Numbered from the stretch's first letter, positions 15,222-25,157 are shown. The stretch is DNA of 64,000 nucleotides from Variovorax boronicumulans NBRC 103145 (GCF_001591345.1 NZ_BCUS01000012.1:20322-84321); one strand, 5' to 3'. Translations and numbers: made by a program. Notes: generated by a model from the sequence alone, not told the origin.

Positions 15222-15793
15222 GGCGTGGCGCTTCCCGGGCCGACATCGAGCGCGGTCCAGCCGTCGGGGCCCAGGGCTTCGAGCGTCTCGATGTTGCGCT
15301 CGAAGATCGTCTCGGCCTCGGGAAAGGCCTCGACCGCGCGGTCCACGCTGTCTTCGCGCAGCAGGTGCAGCGTGGGGTACGGCGCGCGGTTGGTGGCGTT
15401 GGTGATGTCGTCGGCCTCGGTGCCGGCGAACTGGAAATGCGGATGGAAGCTGGCGAGCTGCAGCACGCCGTCGAAGCCCGCGCGGGCGAGCTTGCGCTCG
15501 GCGCGCTCGGTGAAATCGTTGAAGTCGAGAAAGTCCGCCAACGCGTGGGGGACGATCAACAAGGTGGTGTCGCGCACCTCGGCATCGAGCGCCACGAGCG
15601 CGCGGGCTTCGGCCAGCAGCATGTCGATGAGGCGGCCTTCGTGGGTGTCGAGGTAGGTGAGGTAGTGGATCTGGCCCTTCACATGCACCGCCTTGGCGAA
15701 GGGGCACAGGTTGAGGCCGATCACGGCGCGTTCGAGCCAGCGGCGGGTGTCGGCTTCGGCCTGCGCGGCGTCGATGACCGTCGGGTCGCTCAT
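15218..15793 (-). CDS. DUF1415 family protein
   Basis: A 191-residue cytoplasmic protein of unknown function that matches DUF1415: the N-terminal VIGLNLCPFAKAVHVKGQIH, the DFLDFNDFTERAE block and FHPHFQFAGT are all characteristic. It has no signal peptide or membrane helix. It overlaps both neighbours by 4 bp (MFS transporter upstream, methyltransferase downstream), forming a tight operon with dgt. The conserved cysteine and histidines suggest metal or redox chemistry, but that is a guess. Confidence 0.85.
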   Translation of the reverse strand: MSDPTVIDAAQAEADTRRWLERAVIGLNLCPFAKAVHVKGQIHYLTYLDTHEGRLIDMLLAEARALVALDAEVRDTTLLIVPHALADFLDFNDFTERAERKLARAGFDGVLQLASFHPHFQFAGTEADDITNATNRAPYPTLHLLREDSVDRAVEAFPEAETIFERNIETLEALGPDGWTALDVGPGSATP

Positions 15794-17076
15794 GCCGTGG
15801 CCTCCGTCAGTCGGCGGATGCGCCCGAGGCGCGCAGCGACCGCCATGCCGGCGAGCGAGCAGACCAGCGTCGCCGTCCAGGTCCAGTGCCAGCCACCGAC
15901 GCGGTGCGCGAGCCAGGCCACCGCCGGCGGCGCCAGGAACTGGCCGAGCGACGACGCCTGCTGCATCAGGCCGACGGTGGTCGAGACGGTGCTCGGCCCC
16001 GGCGCCAGCCGCACGCCCAGCAGGAACAGCGTGGCCGGCACCATGCCGCCGCCGAGCGAAAAAGCGCAGATCGCGGCATAGCGCAGCGCGGGCGGCAGGC
16101 CCAGCGCTTCGGCGCCGGCGCCCTGCCCCACCTGCGCGAAGGCGGCGACGCCGCCCAGCGCCATGGTCAGAAAACCCCATTGCAGCAAGCGCTCGGGCGC
16201 CACACCGCGCTGCAGCCAACGACCGCCCATGAGGTTGCCGACGATGTTCATCGCCGCGGCCAGCGCGGTCAGCACCGCGCTCCAGGCGGCCGGCACCTTG
16301 GCGTCGGCATAGATGGCGGGCAGGAAACCGATCACGGCCATCCACTGCGACGAGTACACGGCGAAGGTCAACGCGACCAGCCACGGCGCACGCGCGCCGA
16401 CCGTCTCGCGCAGCCGCGACGCCCAGCCGGACGATGCGGGCTGCGGGCTTGCGCCGGCCACGCGGGGCCGGTCGCGCGGCACCGCCAGCCACACCCAGAG
16501 TGCCGCACCCGCCGACACCAGCGACAGCATCCACCACCAATCAGCCCATCCGCCCCAGCCGATCAAGGCCGGACCGATGAGCAGCGCCAGCGCCACGCCC
16601 AGCGGCATGTAGGCGCCCCACAGGCCCAGCGCGGCCTTGTCGGCGCCCGCCGGCGTCAGTGCGCGGATGAGACCCGGGCCGGGCATCACCGCCATCAGGA
16701 AGCCGATGCCTTCGGCCGCACGGAGCACGAACAACCACAGCACCGCATGCGACCCGCCCAGCAGACCGGCACCGACGGCGCCTCCGAGCAGGCTGGCCGC
16801 CGTCAGCACCGCCAGCCCGACGAGCATGCTGCGCCGCAGACCGATGGAATCGGCCGCGAGCCCGGCCAGCAGGCCGAGCGTCATGCTCGCGACCTGGACC
16901 AGCGAGAGGAGGAAGCCGGCCTCGACCAGGTCAATGCCCAGCGACGCCTGCAGCGCCGGCACGGCGGGCGGCAGCTTGCCCAGGTGCAGCGCGGCGCTGA
17001 CGCCGCCCAGCACGACGGCGAAGGCCGCGGCCGGCACGCGGGCCGACGCGCTGTTCGAGCGCACGGCCGCCGTCAT
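15790..17076 (-). CDS. MFS transporter, CynX/NimT-like
   Basis: A 428-residue polytopic membrane protein with about 12 hydrophobic segments. The loop between helices 2 and 3 carries GLAADSIGLRRSMLVGL, a typical MFS motif A. The overall pattern resembles the CynX/NimT cyanate and nitroimidazole-type exporters. The substrate cannot be inferred. It overlaps dgt upstream and the DUF1415 gene downstream by 4 bp each. Confidence 0.8.
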   Translation of the reverse strand: MTAAVRSNSASARVPAAAFAVVLGGVSAALHLGKLPPAVPALQASLGIDLVEAGFLLSLVQVASMTLGLLAGLAADSIGLRRSMLVGLAVLTAASLLGGAVGAGLLGGSHAVLWLFVLRAAEGIGFLMAVMPGPGLIRALTPAGADKAALGLWGAYMPLGVALALLIGPALIGWGGWADWWWMLSLVSAGAALWVWLAVPRDRPRVAGASPQPASSGWASRLRETVGARAPWLVALTFAVYSSQWMAVIGFLPAIYADAKVPAAWSAVLTALAAAMNIVGNLMGGRWLQRGVAPERLLQWGFLTMALGGVAAFAQVGQGAGAEALGLPPALRYAAICAFSLGGGMVPATLFLLGVRLAPGPSTVSTTVGLMQQASSLGQFLAPPAVAWLAHRVGGWHWTWTATLVCSLAGMAVAARLGRIRRLTEATA

Positions 17077-18209
17077 GCGATGCCCCGGCGACCGGTCAGC
17101 CGTTCGTGCTCGCGCATGGCGAAGCGGTCGGTCATGCCGGCGATGTAGTCGGCCACGGCGCGGTGCCGATCGCGGCGCTCGGCGTACGACGCAGGCATCT
17201 CGGTGCCGCGCGCCAGGTAGGCGTCGAACAGCCCGCGCACGACCTCGCTCGCCTGGTCGGTGGTCTGCGTGACCTGCGGATGGCGATAGAGATTGCGGAA
17301 CAGGAACTGCTTGAGCGCCTCCGACTGCGCCTGCATGACGCCGCTGAAGGCCACCAGCGGCGGCGCCTGGCGCACGGCGTCGGCATCGGCGGGCGCCAGC
17401 GCCTCGATGGCCGCGCGCGTCGTGTCGATCACGTCGTAGACCTGCGCGCTGAGCATGCGGCGGATGGTTTCATAGAGCACGCGCCGGCCTTGGCCCTGCA
17501 GGTGCGGATGCTCGGCCAGCGCCTCGCGGCGGTAGCGTTCGAACAGTTCGACGTCGGCCAGCTGCTCGACGCTGATGAGGCCCGAGCGCACGCCGTCGTC
17601 GATGTCGTGCGCGTTGTAGGCGATGGCGTCGGCCAGGTTGCACAGCTGCGCCTCCAGCCCCGGCTGCGTGCGGTCGAGAAAGCGGCGGGCCACGCCCAGC
17701 GGCTCGGCGGCCTCGATGCGTTCGGCGTTGGCGCGCGAGCAATGCTTGAGGATGCCTTCGCGGGTCTCGAAGCTGAGGTTCAGGCCGTCGTACTGCGGGT
17801 AGCGGTGCTCCAGCGCATCGACCACGCGCAGGCTCTGCAGGTTGTGTTCGAAGCCGCCGTGCTCGGCCATGCAGGCGTTGAGCGCGTCCTGGCCCGCGTG
17901 GCCGAAGGGCGTGTGGCCCAGGTCATGGGCCAGCGCGATCGCCTCGACCAGGTCTTCGTTGAGCCGCAGCGCGCGCGCGATGGAGCGGCCCAACTGCGCG
18001 ACTTCGAGCGAATGCGTGAGCCGCGTACGGAACAGGTCGCCTTCGTGGTTCAGGAACACCTGGGTCTTGTAGACCAGCCGGCGGAAGGCGGTGGAATGGA
18101 CGATGCGGTCACGATCGCGCTGGAAGGCGTCGCGCGTGGGCGCGGGCGGCTCCGCGTGGCGCCGTCCGCGCGAGCGCGCGGGGTGGCAGGCGTACGCCGC
18201 GAGGCTCAC
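17073..18209 (-). CDS. dgt: Deoxyguanosinetriphosphate triphosphohydrolase-like protein
   Basis: A 378-residue HD-domain phosphohydrolase that cleaves dNTPs to nucleoside and triphosphate. It starts with GTG at 18209. The family signature RDRDRIVHSTAFRRLVYKTQVF is followed by the HD metal site: H in TRLTHSLEV, HD in IALAHDLGHTPFGHAG, and a later D in NLADAIAYNAHDIDDG. It belongs to the type 2 (non-E. coli length) subgroup. The aroK-aroB-dgt order is common in Burkholderiales. Confidence 0.92.
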   Translation of the reverse strand: MSLAAYACHPARSRGRRHAEPPAPTRDAFQRDRDRIVHSTAFRRLVYKTQVFLNHEGDLFRTRLTHSLEVAQLGRSIARALRLNEDLVEAIALAHDLGHTPFGHAGQDALNACMAEHGGFEHNLQSLRVVDALEHRYPQYDGLNLSFETREGILKHCSRANAERIEAAEPLGVARRFLDRTQPGLEAQLCNLADAIAYNAHDIDDGVRSGLISVEQLADVELFERYRREALAEHPHLQGQGRRVLYETIRRMLSAQVYDVIDTTRAAIEALAPADADAVRQAPPLVAFSGVMQAQSEALKQFLFRNLYRHPQVTQTTDQASEVVRGLFDAYLARGTEMPASYAERRDRHRAVADYIAGMTDRFAMREHERLTGRRGIA

Positions 18210-18237
18210 GGCCGGATCTCCGCGTGTCGCGCCGCGC

Positions 18238-19362
18238 TCATGCCACGCAGCACTGCGCGAGCACGTCGCGCACCATCGCGTCGGGCGCGCTGCGCACGAC
18301 GGCGGAGCCGGGCCGGTCGATCACCACGAAGCGGATCTCGCCGGCCTCCGATTTCTTGTCGACGCGCATCAGCTCCAGGTAGCGCTCGGCGCCCAGCGCC
18401 GGTCCCACGGTGGGCAGGCCGGCGCGCTCGATCAGGCGGGTGAGCCGCGCGACGAAGGCCGCGTCGACACCGCCGAGCCGCTGCGACAGCTGCGCCGCCA
18501 TGACCATGCCGCAGCCGACGGCCTCGCCGTGCAGCCACTCGCCGTAGCCCAGGCCCGACTCGATGGCATGGCCGAAGGTGTGGCCGAAGTTGAGGATGGC
18601 GCGCAGGCCGGTCTCGCGCTCGTCCTGGCCGACCACCAGCGCCTTGATCTCGCAGCTGCGCTTCACGGCATGGGCCAGCGCGGCCGGGTCGCGCGCCACC
18701 AGCGCCTCGATGTTCGACTCGATCCAGTCGAAGAAAGCCATGTCGTAGATCGGGCCGTACTTGATGACTTCGGCCAGGCCGGCGCTCAGTTCGCGCGGCG
18801 GCAGCGTCTGCAGCGTGTCCAGGTCGCACAGCACGAGCTGCGGCTGGTAGAACGCGCCGATCATGTTCTTGCCCAACGGATGGTTGATGGCCGTCTTGCC
18901 GCCCACCGAGGAATCGACCTGCGCCAGCAGCGTGGTCGGCACCTGCACGAAGGGCACGCCGCGCATGTAGCTGGCGGCCGCGAAGCCGGTCATGTCGCCC
19001 ACCACCCCGCCACCGAGCGCGAACAGCACCGTCTTGCGGTCGCTGCCGTGGCCCAGCAGGGCGTCGAAGATGAGGTTGAGGGTTTCGAGGTTCTTGTACG
19101 CCTCGCCGTCGGGCAGTTCAAGCAGATGGACCGTGCGGAAGCGGCCGGCCAGCACGGTTTGCAGGGCCCGAGCGTAGAGCGGCGCCACGGTGGTGTTGCT
19201 GACGATCAGCGCGCTGGCGGCCGCGGGAACGACACCGAAGCTGGCGGGGTCTTCCAGCAGGCCACCGCCGATCAGGATCGGGTAGCTGCGCTCGCCGAGC
19301 TGGATCTCGACGCGTTCGGGCTTTGGCAGGGCGGAAAGTGCAGGCGAAACAGACAGGGACAT
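18238..19362 (-). CDS. aroB: 3-dehydroquinate synthase
   Basis: A 374-residue cytoplasmic enzyme, second step of the shikimate pathway, converting DAHP to 3-dehydroquinate with NAD and a divalent metal. NAD-binding [16 protein letters not shown] and the substrate loop [20 protein letters not shown] are clear, and the metal ligands lie in the AEVIKYG and [11 protein letters not shown] blocks. Its length is typical. It lies 33 bp downstream of aroK and 28 bp upstream of dgt. Confidence 0.96.
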   Translation of the reverse strand: MSLSVSPALSALPKPERVEIQLGERSYPILIGGGLLEDPASFGVVPAAASALIVSNTTVAPLYARALQTVLAGRFRTVHLLELPDGEAYKNLETLNLIFDALLGHGSDRKTVLFALGGGVVGDMTGFAAASYMRGVPFVQVPTTLLAQVDSSVGGKTAINHPLGKNMIGAFYQPQLVLCDLDTLQTLPPRELSAGLAEVIKYGPIYDMAFFDWIESNIEALVARDPAALAHAVKRSCEIKALVVGQDERETGLRAILNFGHTFGHAIESGLGYGEWLHGEAVGCGMVMAAQLSQRLGGVDAAFVARLTRLIERAGLPTVGPALGAERYLELMRVDKKSEAGEIRFVVIDRPGSAVVRSAPDAMVRDVLAQCCVA

Positions 19363-19395
19363 GGCCGCGAGTTTAGGCGCTCGGGCCTGCCGGGG

Positions 19396-19944
19396 TCAGT
19401 CCGAGGGCTCTTCCGGATGGGCGCCGGGTTCGACCACGCCCGCCAGTTCGAGCTGCATCACGATGAGGTTGACCAGCACCGCGATCGACGGCCGGCCGGT
19501 GTCGACCACGTCGTGGGCGGTTTCCCGGTAGAACGGGTCGCGCGCATCGTGCAGTTCGCGCAGCCGGCCCAGCGGATCGGCCACCTGCAACAGCGGGCGC
19601 TTGACGTCGTGGCGCAGGCGCCGGAACAGGTCTTCGGGCGAGGAGCGCAGGTAGATGACGTGGAAATGGTCGCGCAGCTGCTGGCGGTTGGCCTCGCGCA
19701 GCACGGCGCCACCGCCGGTCGCCAGCACGCCGTGGGGATGGGCGGCCAGGTCGGCGATGACCGCCTGCTCGATGTCGCGGAAGGCGGCTTCGCCCTCGCG
19801 ATCGAAGAAATCACGGATCGTGCAGCCGATGCGCTGCTCGATCACGTGATCGGTGTCGATGAAGGGAGTGTTCAGCCGAGCGCCCAGCCGCCGGCCCACT
19901 GCGGACTTTCCGGCGCCGGGCAACCCGACAAGTGCGACCGCCAC
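19396..19944 (-). CDS. aroK: Shikimate kinase
   Basis: A 182-residue P-loop kinase that phosphorylates shikimate. It starts with GTG at 19944. Walker A is GLPGAGKS (8-15), the shikimate-binding aspartate lies in FIDTDHVIE, and the ATGGGAVLR segment is the substrate-binding loop. It lies 23 bp downstream of pilQ, continuing the classic pilMNOPQ-aroKB arrangement. Confidence 0.95.
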   Translation of the reverse strand: MAVALVGLPGAGKSAVGRRLGARLNTPFIDTDHVIEQRIGCTIRDFFDREGEAAFRDIEQAVIADLAAHPHGVLATGGGAVLREANRQQLRDHFHVIYLRSSPEDLFRRLRHDVKRPLLQVADPLGRLRELHDARDPFYRETAHDVVDTGRPSIAVLVNLIVMQLELAGVVEPGAHPEEPSD

Positions 19945-19967
19945 GCGGTGGCTGCTACGCCCGCGCG

Positions 19968-22118
19968 TCAGCGCGCGGCGTTGCGGTCGGTAATCATCTT
20001 CGGGGTGATAAAGACGAGCATTTCGGTCTTGTTAGCAACGCGTTCGCGCTTGCGGAACAATGCCCCCATGTAGGGGATTTCACCCAGCACCGGCACGCGC
20101 GATTCGTCATTGGTTTCGGTGAGCTCGAAGATACCACCGATGACGACCGTGCCGCCGTTCTCGACCAGCACCTCGGTCTGCACGTGCTTGGTGTTGATGG
20201 CCGGGCCTGCCGAGGTGTTGACGCCGCGGGCGTCCTTGCTCACGTCCAGCGTGAGGATGATGTTGCCCTCGGGCGTGATCTGCGGCGTGACTTCAAGCTT
20301 GAGCACCGCCTTGCGGAACGAGATCGAGGTCGCGCCGCTGGAGGTGGCCTGCTGGTAGGGGATTTCCTCGCCCTGCTCGATCAGCGCCTTGGTCTGGTCG
20401 GCCGTGATGACGCGGGGGCTGGAGACCAGCTTGCCCTTGCCATCGGCTTCGAGGGCCGAGATTTCGAGGTTCAGCATGCGCGACAAGCTCGAGTTGAACA
20501 GCGAGATCGCGAAGGTGCCTGCGGCGTTGCCGGTGCCGCCAGCGTCGCCGGCGGGCAGGTTGATGAAGTTGGAGTTGGTCCAGGTGGCTGCTGCGCCGCC
20601 GACGCCGCCGGCGTTGGTGGTGGCAGGCATGACGCCGAAGGTGCCGTAGGCCGGATTGCCATTGGCCGACGCGACGCGTTCGCGGGAGATGCCACCGCCC
20701 ATCCGCACGCCGAGCGACTTGCCGAAGGTGTCCGAGGCTTCCACGATCCGCGCTTCGATCAGCACCTGGCGGACGGGAATGTCCAACTTCTGGATCAGGT
20801 CGGTGACCTGCGCCAGGCGCGAGGGAATGTCGGACACGAACAGCTGGTTGGTCCGCGATTCGGCGATCACGCTGCCGCGGGGGCTCAGGATGCGCGAGGT
20901 CGCGCCGCCGCCACCACCACCGCCGCCACCCGCCGATGCACCGGTCCCCGTCAGGCCCTGTGCAATCGCAATGGCCTTCGTGTAGTTCAGCTGGAACGAC
21001 TGCGTGCGCAGCGGCTCCAGGTTCTCGATCGCCGCCTTGGCTTCGAACTCGAGCTTCTCCTTGGCGTTGATCTCGTCCTTGGGCGCGATCCACAGGACGC
21101 TGCCGTTCTTGCGCATGCCCAGGTTCTTCGCCTGCATGATGATGTCGAGCGCCTGGTCCCAGGGCACGTCCTTCAGACGCAGCGTCAATGCGCCGCTGAC
21201 CGAATCCGAGGTCACGATGTTGAAGTTCGTGAAGTCGGCGATCACCTGCAGCAGCGAGCGGATCTCGATGTTCTGGAAGTTGAGCGACAGCTTCTCACCG
21301 TTGTAGCCGACACCCTGCGTGAGTTTGCTCGGATCGACCTTGCGGGCGCGGACTTCCACCACGAACTGGTTTTCGCTCTGGTAGGCGCTGTGTTCCCAAT
21401 CGCCCTTGGCATCGATCGTCATGCGCACGCGGTCACCCGATTGCTGCGAGGTGATCAACTGCACGGGCGTGCCGAAATCGGCCACGTCGAGGCGGCGGCG
21501 CAGGCCTTCGGGCAGCGTCGACTTGGTGAACTCCACCACCAGGCTCTTGCCTTGCTGCTTCACATCGACGCCGACCTGGTTGTTCGGCAGGTCGACCAGC
21601 ACGCGACCGGTGTTATCAGCGCCCAGGCGGAAATCGACATCGCGCAGCGGCAGCGTGTCGCGGTTGCGGTTCTCGGCGAAAGTGGTCGCCGCGGAAGCGG
21701 CGAGCGCCGTGCCAGCCACCGGCTCGAGCACCACCAGCAGCGACTTGCCCTGGATCTCGGCCTTGTACGCCGTGGCCTGCTTCAGGTTCAGCACCACGCG
21801 GCTGCGATCACCAGCCTGCACCACGTTGACCGAGCGCAGGTTGCCCTGGTTCACCTCGATGGCCGAACGCCCGATGGCGTTGGTCACGCCCGGGAAGTCC
21901 AGCGCGATGCGCGCCGGCGTCTGCACGGAGAACCCGGCGGGCACCGCGGTGAGCGGCTGGGCCAGGTCGATGCGGATCACTTCCGCACCCGACTGGGTCG
22001 AGCTCGTCACCGACTCGATCGCGTTTTGCGCATGGGCGACGGCCAGGGCACCGAAAGCCAGCAGACCCAGGCCGGCGGCGCGCAGCCACTGTGCCATCGT
22101 TGATTTTTTTTGGTTCAT
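19968..22118 (-). CDS. pilQ: PilQ, type IV pilus outer-membrane secretin
   Basis: A 716-residue secretin that forms the outer-membrane channel for the pilus. The ATG at 22118 gives a Sec signal peptide ending AVAHA. Domains in order are two AMIN-type peptidoglycan-binding regions (roughly 30-270), an STN/N0 domain (around LSLNFQNIEIRSLLQV), an N1 domain, and the C-terminal secretin barrel with the VPVLGEIPYMGALFR signature. A glycine run (nine Gly) interrupts the region before RILSPRGSVIAESRTNQLFV. It overlaps pilP by ATGA. Confidence 0.95.
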   Translation of the reverse strand: MNQKKSTMAQWLRAAGLGLLAFGALAVAHAQNAIESVTSSTQSGAEVIRIDLAQPLTAVPAGFSVQTPARIALDFPGVTNAIGRSAIEVNQGNLRSVNVVQAGDRSRVVLNLKQATAYKAEIQGKSLLVVLEPVAGTALAASAATTFAENRNRDTLPLRDVDFRLGADNTGRVLVDLPNNQVGVDVKQQGKSLVVEFTKSTLPEGLRRRLDVADFGTPVQLITSQQSGDRVRMTIDAKGDWEHSAYQSENQFVVEVRARKVDPSKLTQGVGYNGEKLSLNFQNIEIRSLLQVIADFTNFNIVTSDSVSGALTLRLKDVPWDQALDIIMQAKNLGMRKNGSVLWIAPKDEINAKEKLEFEAKAAIENLEPLRTQSFQLNYTKAIAIAQGLTGTGASAGGGGGGGGGATSRILSPRGSVIAESRTNQLFVSDIPSRLAQVTDLIQKLDIPVRQVLIEARIVEASDTFGKSLGVRMGGGISRERVASANGNPAYGTFGVMPATTNAGGVGGAAATWTNSNFINLPAGDAGGTGNAAGTFAISLFNSSLSRMLNLEISALEADGKGKLVSSPRVITADQTKALIEQGEEIPYQQATSSGATSISFRKAVLKLEVTPQITPEGNIILTLDVSKDARGVNTSAGPAINTKHVQTEVLVENGGTVVIGGIFELTETNDESRVPVLGEIPYMGALFRKRERVANKTEMLVFITPKMITDRNAAR

Positions 22119-22657
22119 TTCGCACTCTCTTGCAACTGCAGCGTGGCTACGCGTTCGATCCATTCGCCCGCGGCGTCCTGCACGATCTCGCGCAGGGCGA
22201 CTTCGGTTTCGTTGATACGGGTGATGCGCCCGTAGTTGAGCCCCAGGTATTCGCCGACGCGCACCTTGTAGAGCAGCTTGTCCACACGCACGAGCGCCAC
22301 CGGCTGGCCGTTGCGGTTCATGCTGCCGACCATCGCCATCGTGTCGAGCGGGAACGCCTCGAGCGCTTCCTTGCGGCGCGCCAGCTCCGGCGCGATCAGC
22401 TCGGAGGTGCTCGGCTGGTTCGACTCCCGGCGCAGCGCCTGGGTCAGCTTCAGCATGTTGAAGGGCTCGAACGACGACGCCTCGGTGTAGGCCTGCGGCG
22501 TGAACTTCTTGGGTTCGGAGATCGGCGGCACCGAGGGCTTCACCTGCGCGCGCTGCTCGACCATCCAGCGCTGCAGGTCTTCCTGGTCGGAATCGCCGCA
22601 GGCGCTCAGGCCCAACGTGGCCAGTGCCAGCCACAGGACTTTGGCGACCGGCTTCAT
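22115..22657 (-). CDS. pilP: PilP, type IV pilus inner-membrane lipoprotein
   Basis: A 180-residue lipoprotein with lipobox LSAC (Cys20) followed by a proline-rich linker and a C-terminal beta domain that docks PilQ. It links the inner-membrane PilMNO platform to the secretin. The motif YLGLNYGRITRINETEVALREIV near the C-terminus is the family core. It overlaps pilO (upstream) and pilQ (downstream) by 4 bp each. Confidence 0.93.
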   Translation of the reverse strand: MKPVAKVLWLALATLGLSACGDSDQEDLQRWMVEQRAQVKPSVPPISEPKKFTPQAYTEASSFEPFNMLKLTQALRRESNQPSTSELIAPELARRKEALEAFPLDTMAMVGSMNRNGQPVALVRVDKLLYKVRVGEYLGLNYGRITRINETEVALREIVQDAAGEWIERVATLQLQESAK

Positions 22658-23334
22658 TTCTTCGCCTTCGGCGCCGTAGCGCGTTTCTGGGCGGCCCGCT
22701 CGTCTTCGTCGAGGTAGCGGTAGGTGCGCGCGGTGGCGTCCATCGTCAGCACGTCCTTGTCCTTCTGCGGTGTGACGGTCACGTTGTTGAGCGTCACGAT
22801 GCGCGACAGGCTGGCCACGTCGGCCGCGAAAGCGCCCATGTCGTGGTAGCGGCCCGTGACGCGCACGGCGATCGGCAGCTCTGCGTAGTAGTCCTTGACC
22901 GACACCTGGCCCGGACGGAACAGTTCGAACTGCAGGCTGCGGCCGAGGCCGGCCTGGTTGATGTCCGAGAGCAGCGCGTCCATTTCCGCCTTGCTGGGCA
23001 GTTGCTTCTCGAGAAGGATCACGTACTGCTGCACCTGCTCGCGCTGCTTCTTCAGCAGGTCAAGGTTGGCGGCTTGCGCCACTTTCTTCTGGTAGTCGGT
23101 CCGGAGCGTGACTTCCTTGGCGCGCTCGGCTTCGAGTTCGTCGTTGGAATTGGTCAGCCAGACGAACCACAGGCCGACCAGCACCAGGGCAGCCAGGGCC
23201 AGGCACAGGGCGTAGCGCGGCACCGCCGGCCACATGGAAGGATCGTTCGGATTCAGTCCGCGGAACTGGTCGCCGAAGTTGCGCAGTGCGGTGGCGACGT
23301 CGACTTTGGGGAGGGATCGGTTGCTGATGGCCAT
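22654..23334 (-). CDS. pilO: PilO, type IV pilus assembly protein
   Basis: A 226-residue bitopic inner-membrane protein. One N-terminal helix (about 46-64, LCLALAALVLVGLWFVWL) is followed by a coiled-coil stretch (about 70-125) and a ferredoxin-like periplasmic domain, the usual PilO layout. It heterodimerises with PilN and contacts PilP. The C-terminus is lysine-rich. It starts 6 bp after pilN. Confidence 0.93.
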   Translation of the reverse strand: MAISNRSLPKVDVATALRNFGDQFRGLNPNDPSMWPAVPRYALCLALAALVLVGLWFVWLTNSNDELEAERAKEVTLRTDYQKKVAQAANLDLLKKQREQVQQYVILLEKQLPSKAEMDALLSDINQAGLGRSLQFELFRPGQVSVKDYYAELPIAVRVTGRYHDMGAFAADVASLSRIVTLNNVTVTPQKDKDVLTMDATARTYRYLDEDERAAQKRATAPKAKK

Positions 23335-23340
23335 GATCGA

Positions 23341-23961
23341 TTACCCCTTCGCCTGCGCCTTGGCGGCCAGGGCCTTCTCGGCCTCCGCCTTCTGGGCGTC
23401 GGTGGGCCGCTTGAGGCCGATGCGCATCGTGAAGTTCGCCACGCGGCGCTGGTCGCGCTGGCTCAGGTTCACGTTGGCCGAGGTGATTTCGACCAGCTCG
23501 GGCTTCACCAGCCAGGGGCTGTTGTTGCCGAGGTTGCGCAGCAGTTCCGACACGCGCTCGTTCGACTGCGCCATGCCTTGCAGGGTCACGGTCTGGTTCT
23601 CCTGCTTCATGCTGGTGAGGTAGACGCCGTCGGGCAGTTGCCGGACGAGTTCGTTGAGCAGGTGCACGGGCAGATTGCGGTCGCCTTGCAGGTCTTCCAC
23701 GGCCAGCTGGCGCGCGCGCAAGGCTGCGATTTCCTCCTGCAGTGTCGAGATTTCCTTGATCTCGACTTCGAGCTTCTTGATCTCGGCCTGAAGGAAACCG
23801 TTCTTCGATTGCTGAGCCGAAATCTGGGCCTCGAACCACAGGTAACCGAGGCCGGCGATCAGGGCGCCCAGCAGCGCGGCACCACCCAGGGTACCGTAGA
23901 AAGCCTCGCGGCGGCGCTTGCGCGCGACTTCGCGGTGCGGAAGCAGATTGATCAGGATCAC
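23341..23961 (-). CDS. pilN: PilN, type IV pilus assembly protein
   Basis: A 206-residue bitopic protein starting with GTG. The very conserved cytoplasmic N-terminus INLLPHRE is the peptide that binds PilM, followed by one membrane helix (about 25-43) and a periplasmic coiled-coil plus ferredoxin-like domain. The start overlaps the pilM stop by 4 bp. Confidence 0.94.
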   Translation of the reverse strand: MILINLLPHREVARKRRREAFYGTLGGAALLGALIAGLGYLWFEAQISAQQSKNGFLQAEIKKLEVEIKEISTLQEEIAALRARQLAVEDLQGDRNLPVHLLNELVRQLPDGVYLTSMKQENQTVTLQGMAQSNERVSELLRNLGNNSPWLVKPELVEITSANVNLSQRDQRRVANFTMRIGLKRPTDAQKAEAEKALAAKAQAKG

Positions 23962-25037
23962 TGCAGGAACCTCCGCATGGCCAGACCGCAGGAGGTCAGA
24001 TAGGAAGGCGCTTCACGGCGGACCTTCTTCTCGCGAATGCTGGGGCCGAAGTCCATGCCGTCGAACGGATTCACGAGCGAGCAGGCAAAAGAGGTCTGGC
24101 GGGTCACGGCATTGGTCAGCCCCGGCAGCGACGACGAGCCGCCGGCCAGCAGCACGTAATCGACGCGGTTGTGCGGCGTGCTGGTGAAGAAGAACTGCAG
24201 CGCCCGCGCGATTTCCTGCGCGATGCTTTCGACGAAGGGCTTGAGCACGCCCGAACCGTAGTCGTCGGGCAAGTCGCCGCTGCGCTTCTTGGCTTCGGCT
24301 TCCTCAGCGGAAAAACCGTACTGGCGCACGATCAGCTGGCTCAATTGAGCGCCGCCGAAGGCCTGGTCGCGGTCGTACAGCACTTCCTGGTTGCGCAGCA
24401 CCTGCATGCTGGTCGTGAAGGCACCGACTTCGAACAGCGCCACGATGGCGTCCACGCCCTTGCCCGGCAGTTGCTCGATCAGGCGTGCGGTTGCGAGGCG
24501 CGAGGCATACGACTCGACGTCGAGAATCATGGCCTTCAGGCCCGCGGCTTCCGCTAGGCCTTCGCGGTCCTGCACCTTCTCCTTGCGGGAGGCGGCGATC
24601 AGCACTTCCACGTCGCCGACGGAGGTCGTGCTCGGTCCTGTCACGCAGAAGTCGAGGCTCACTTCATCGAGCGAGAACGGGATGTACTGGTTGGCTTCGG
24701 ATTCGACCTGGATCTCGAGCTCCTGCTCGCTCATGCCGCCCGGGAGAATGATCTTCTTGGTGATGACCGCCGAGGGCGGCAGCGCCAGTGCCACGTTGCG
24801 GGTCTTGGTGCCGCTCTTGCGCACGACGCGGCGCACGGCTTCGGCGACTTCGTCGAATTTTTCGACGTTGCCGTCGGTGATCCAGCCGCGTTCGAGCGGT
24901 TCGATGGCGCAGCGCTCCAGAACCAGCTTGCCGCTGGCCTCACGGCCGAGCTCCACCAGCTTCACGCTGGACGAACTGACGTCCAGTCCCAGCAGGGGGG
25001 CGTTCTGACGACGAAACAATGATCCAAGAGCAGCCAA
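23958..25037 (-). CDS. pilM: PilM, actin-like type IV pilus assembly ATPase
   Basis: A 359-residue cytoplasmic actin-like protein of the FtsA/PilM fold. The phosphate-binding strand LLGLDVSSSSVKLVELG lies at the N-terminus and the adenosine loop LAGGSSSLPGL near the C-terminus. It binds ATP and the PilN tail. The start codon is TTG at 25037, preceded by a long purine-rich GGGGGAGAGGGA ribosome-binding region. It is the first gene of pilMNOPQ and is divergent from ponA. Confidence 0.93.
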   Translation of the reverse strand: MAALGSLFRRQNAPLLGLDVSSSSVKLVELGREASGKLVLERCAIEPLERGWITDGNVEKFDEVAEAVRRVVRKSGTKTRNVALALPPSAVITKKIILPGGMSEQELEIQVESEANQYIPFSLDEVSLDFCVTGPSTTSVGDVEVLIAASRKEKVQDREGLAEAAGLKAMILDVESYASRLATARLIEQLPGKGVDAIVALFEVGAFTTSMQVLRNQEVLYDRDQAFGGAQLSQLIVRQYGFSAEEAEAKKRSGDLPDDYGSGVLKPFVESIAQEIARALQFFFTSTPHNRVDYVLLAGGSSSLPGLTNAVTRQTSFACSLVNPFDGMDFGPSIREKKVRREAPSYLTSCGLAMRRFLQ

Positions 25038-25144
25038 GTTAGGTCCCTCTCCCCCTGTTATTTGTAACCAATGGAAAAATATGCGTTCGGTTGCATGCTA
25101 GCAGCAGGCACAGCGCCCACCAAGCGTGCAGAAAGCCCGGAACC

Positions 25145-25157
25145 GACAACCGTTGTC
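25145..25157. repeat. GACAAC-C-GTTGTC dyad in the pilM/ponA divergent region
   Basis: A perfect 6-1-6 inverted repeat lies near the middle of the 251-bp divergent intergenic region, 10 bp before a TGACGTCA palindrome. Either could be an operator. Nothing else recognisable lies in this gap apart from a TATAAT hexamer at 25260-25265. Confidence 0.35.

Noticed and set aside
20850..20960. Glycine run in PilQ as a frameshift or assembly error
   Set aside because: The reading frame is intact on both sides and downstream secretin motifs are in frame; it is a flexible linker encoded by mixed GGN codons.
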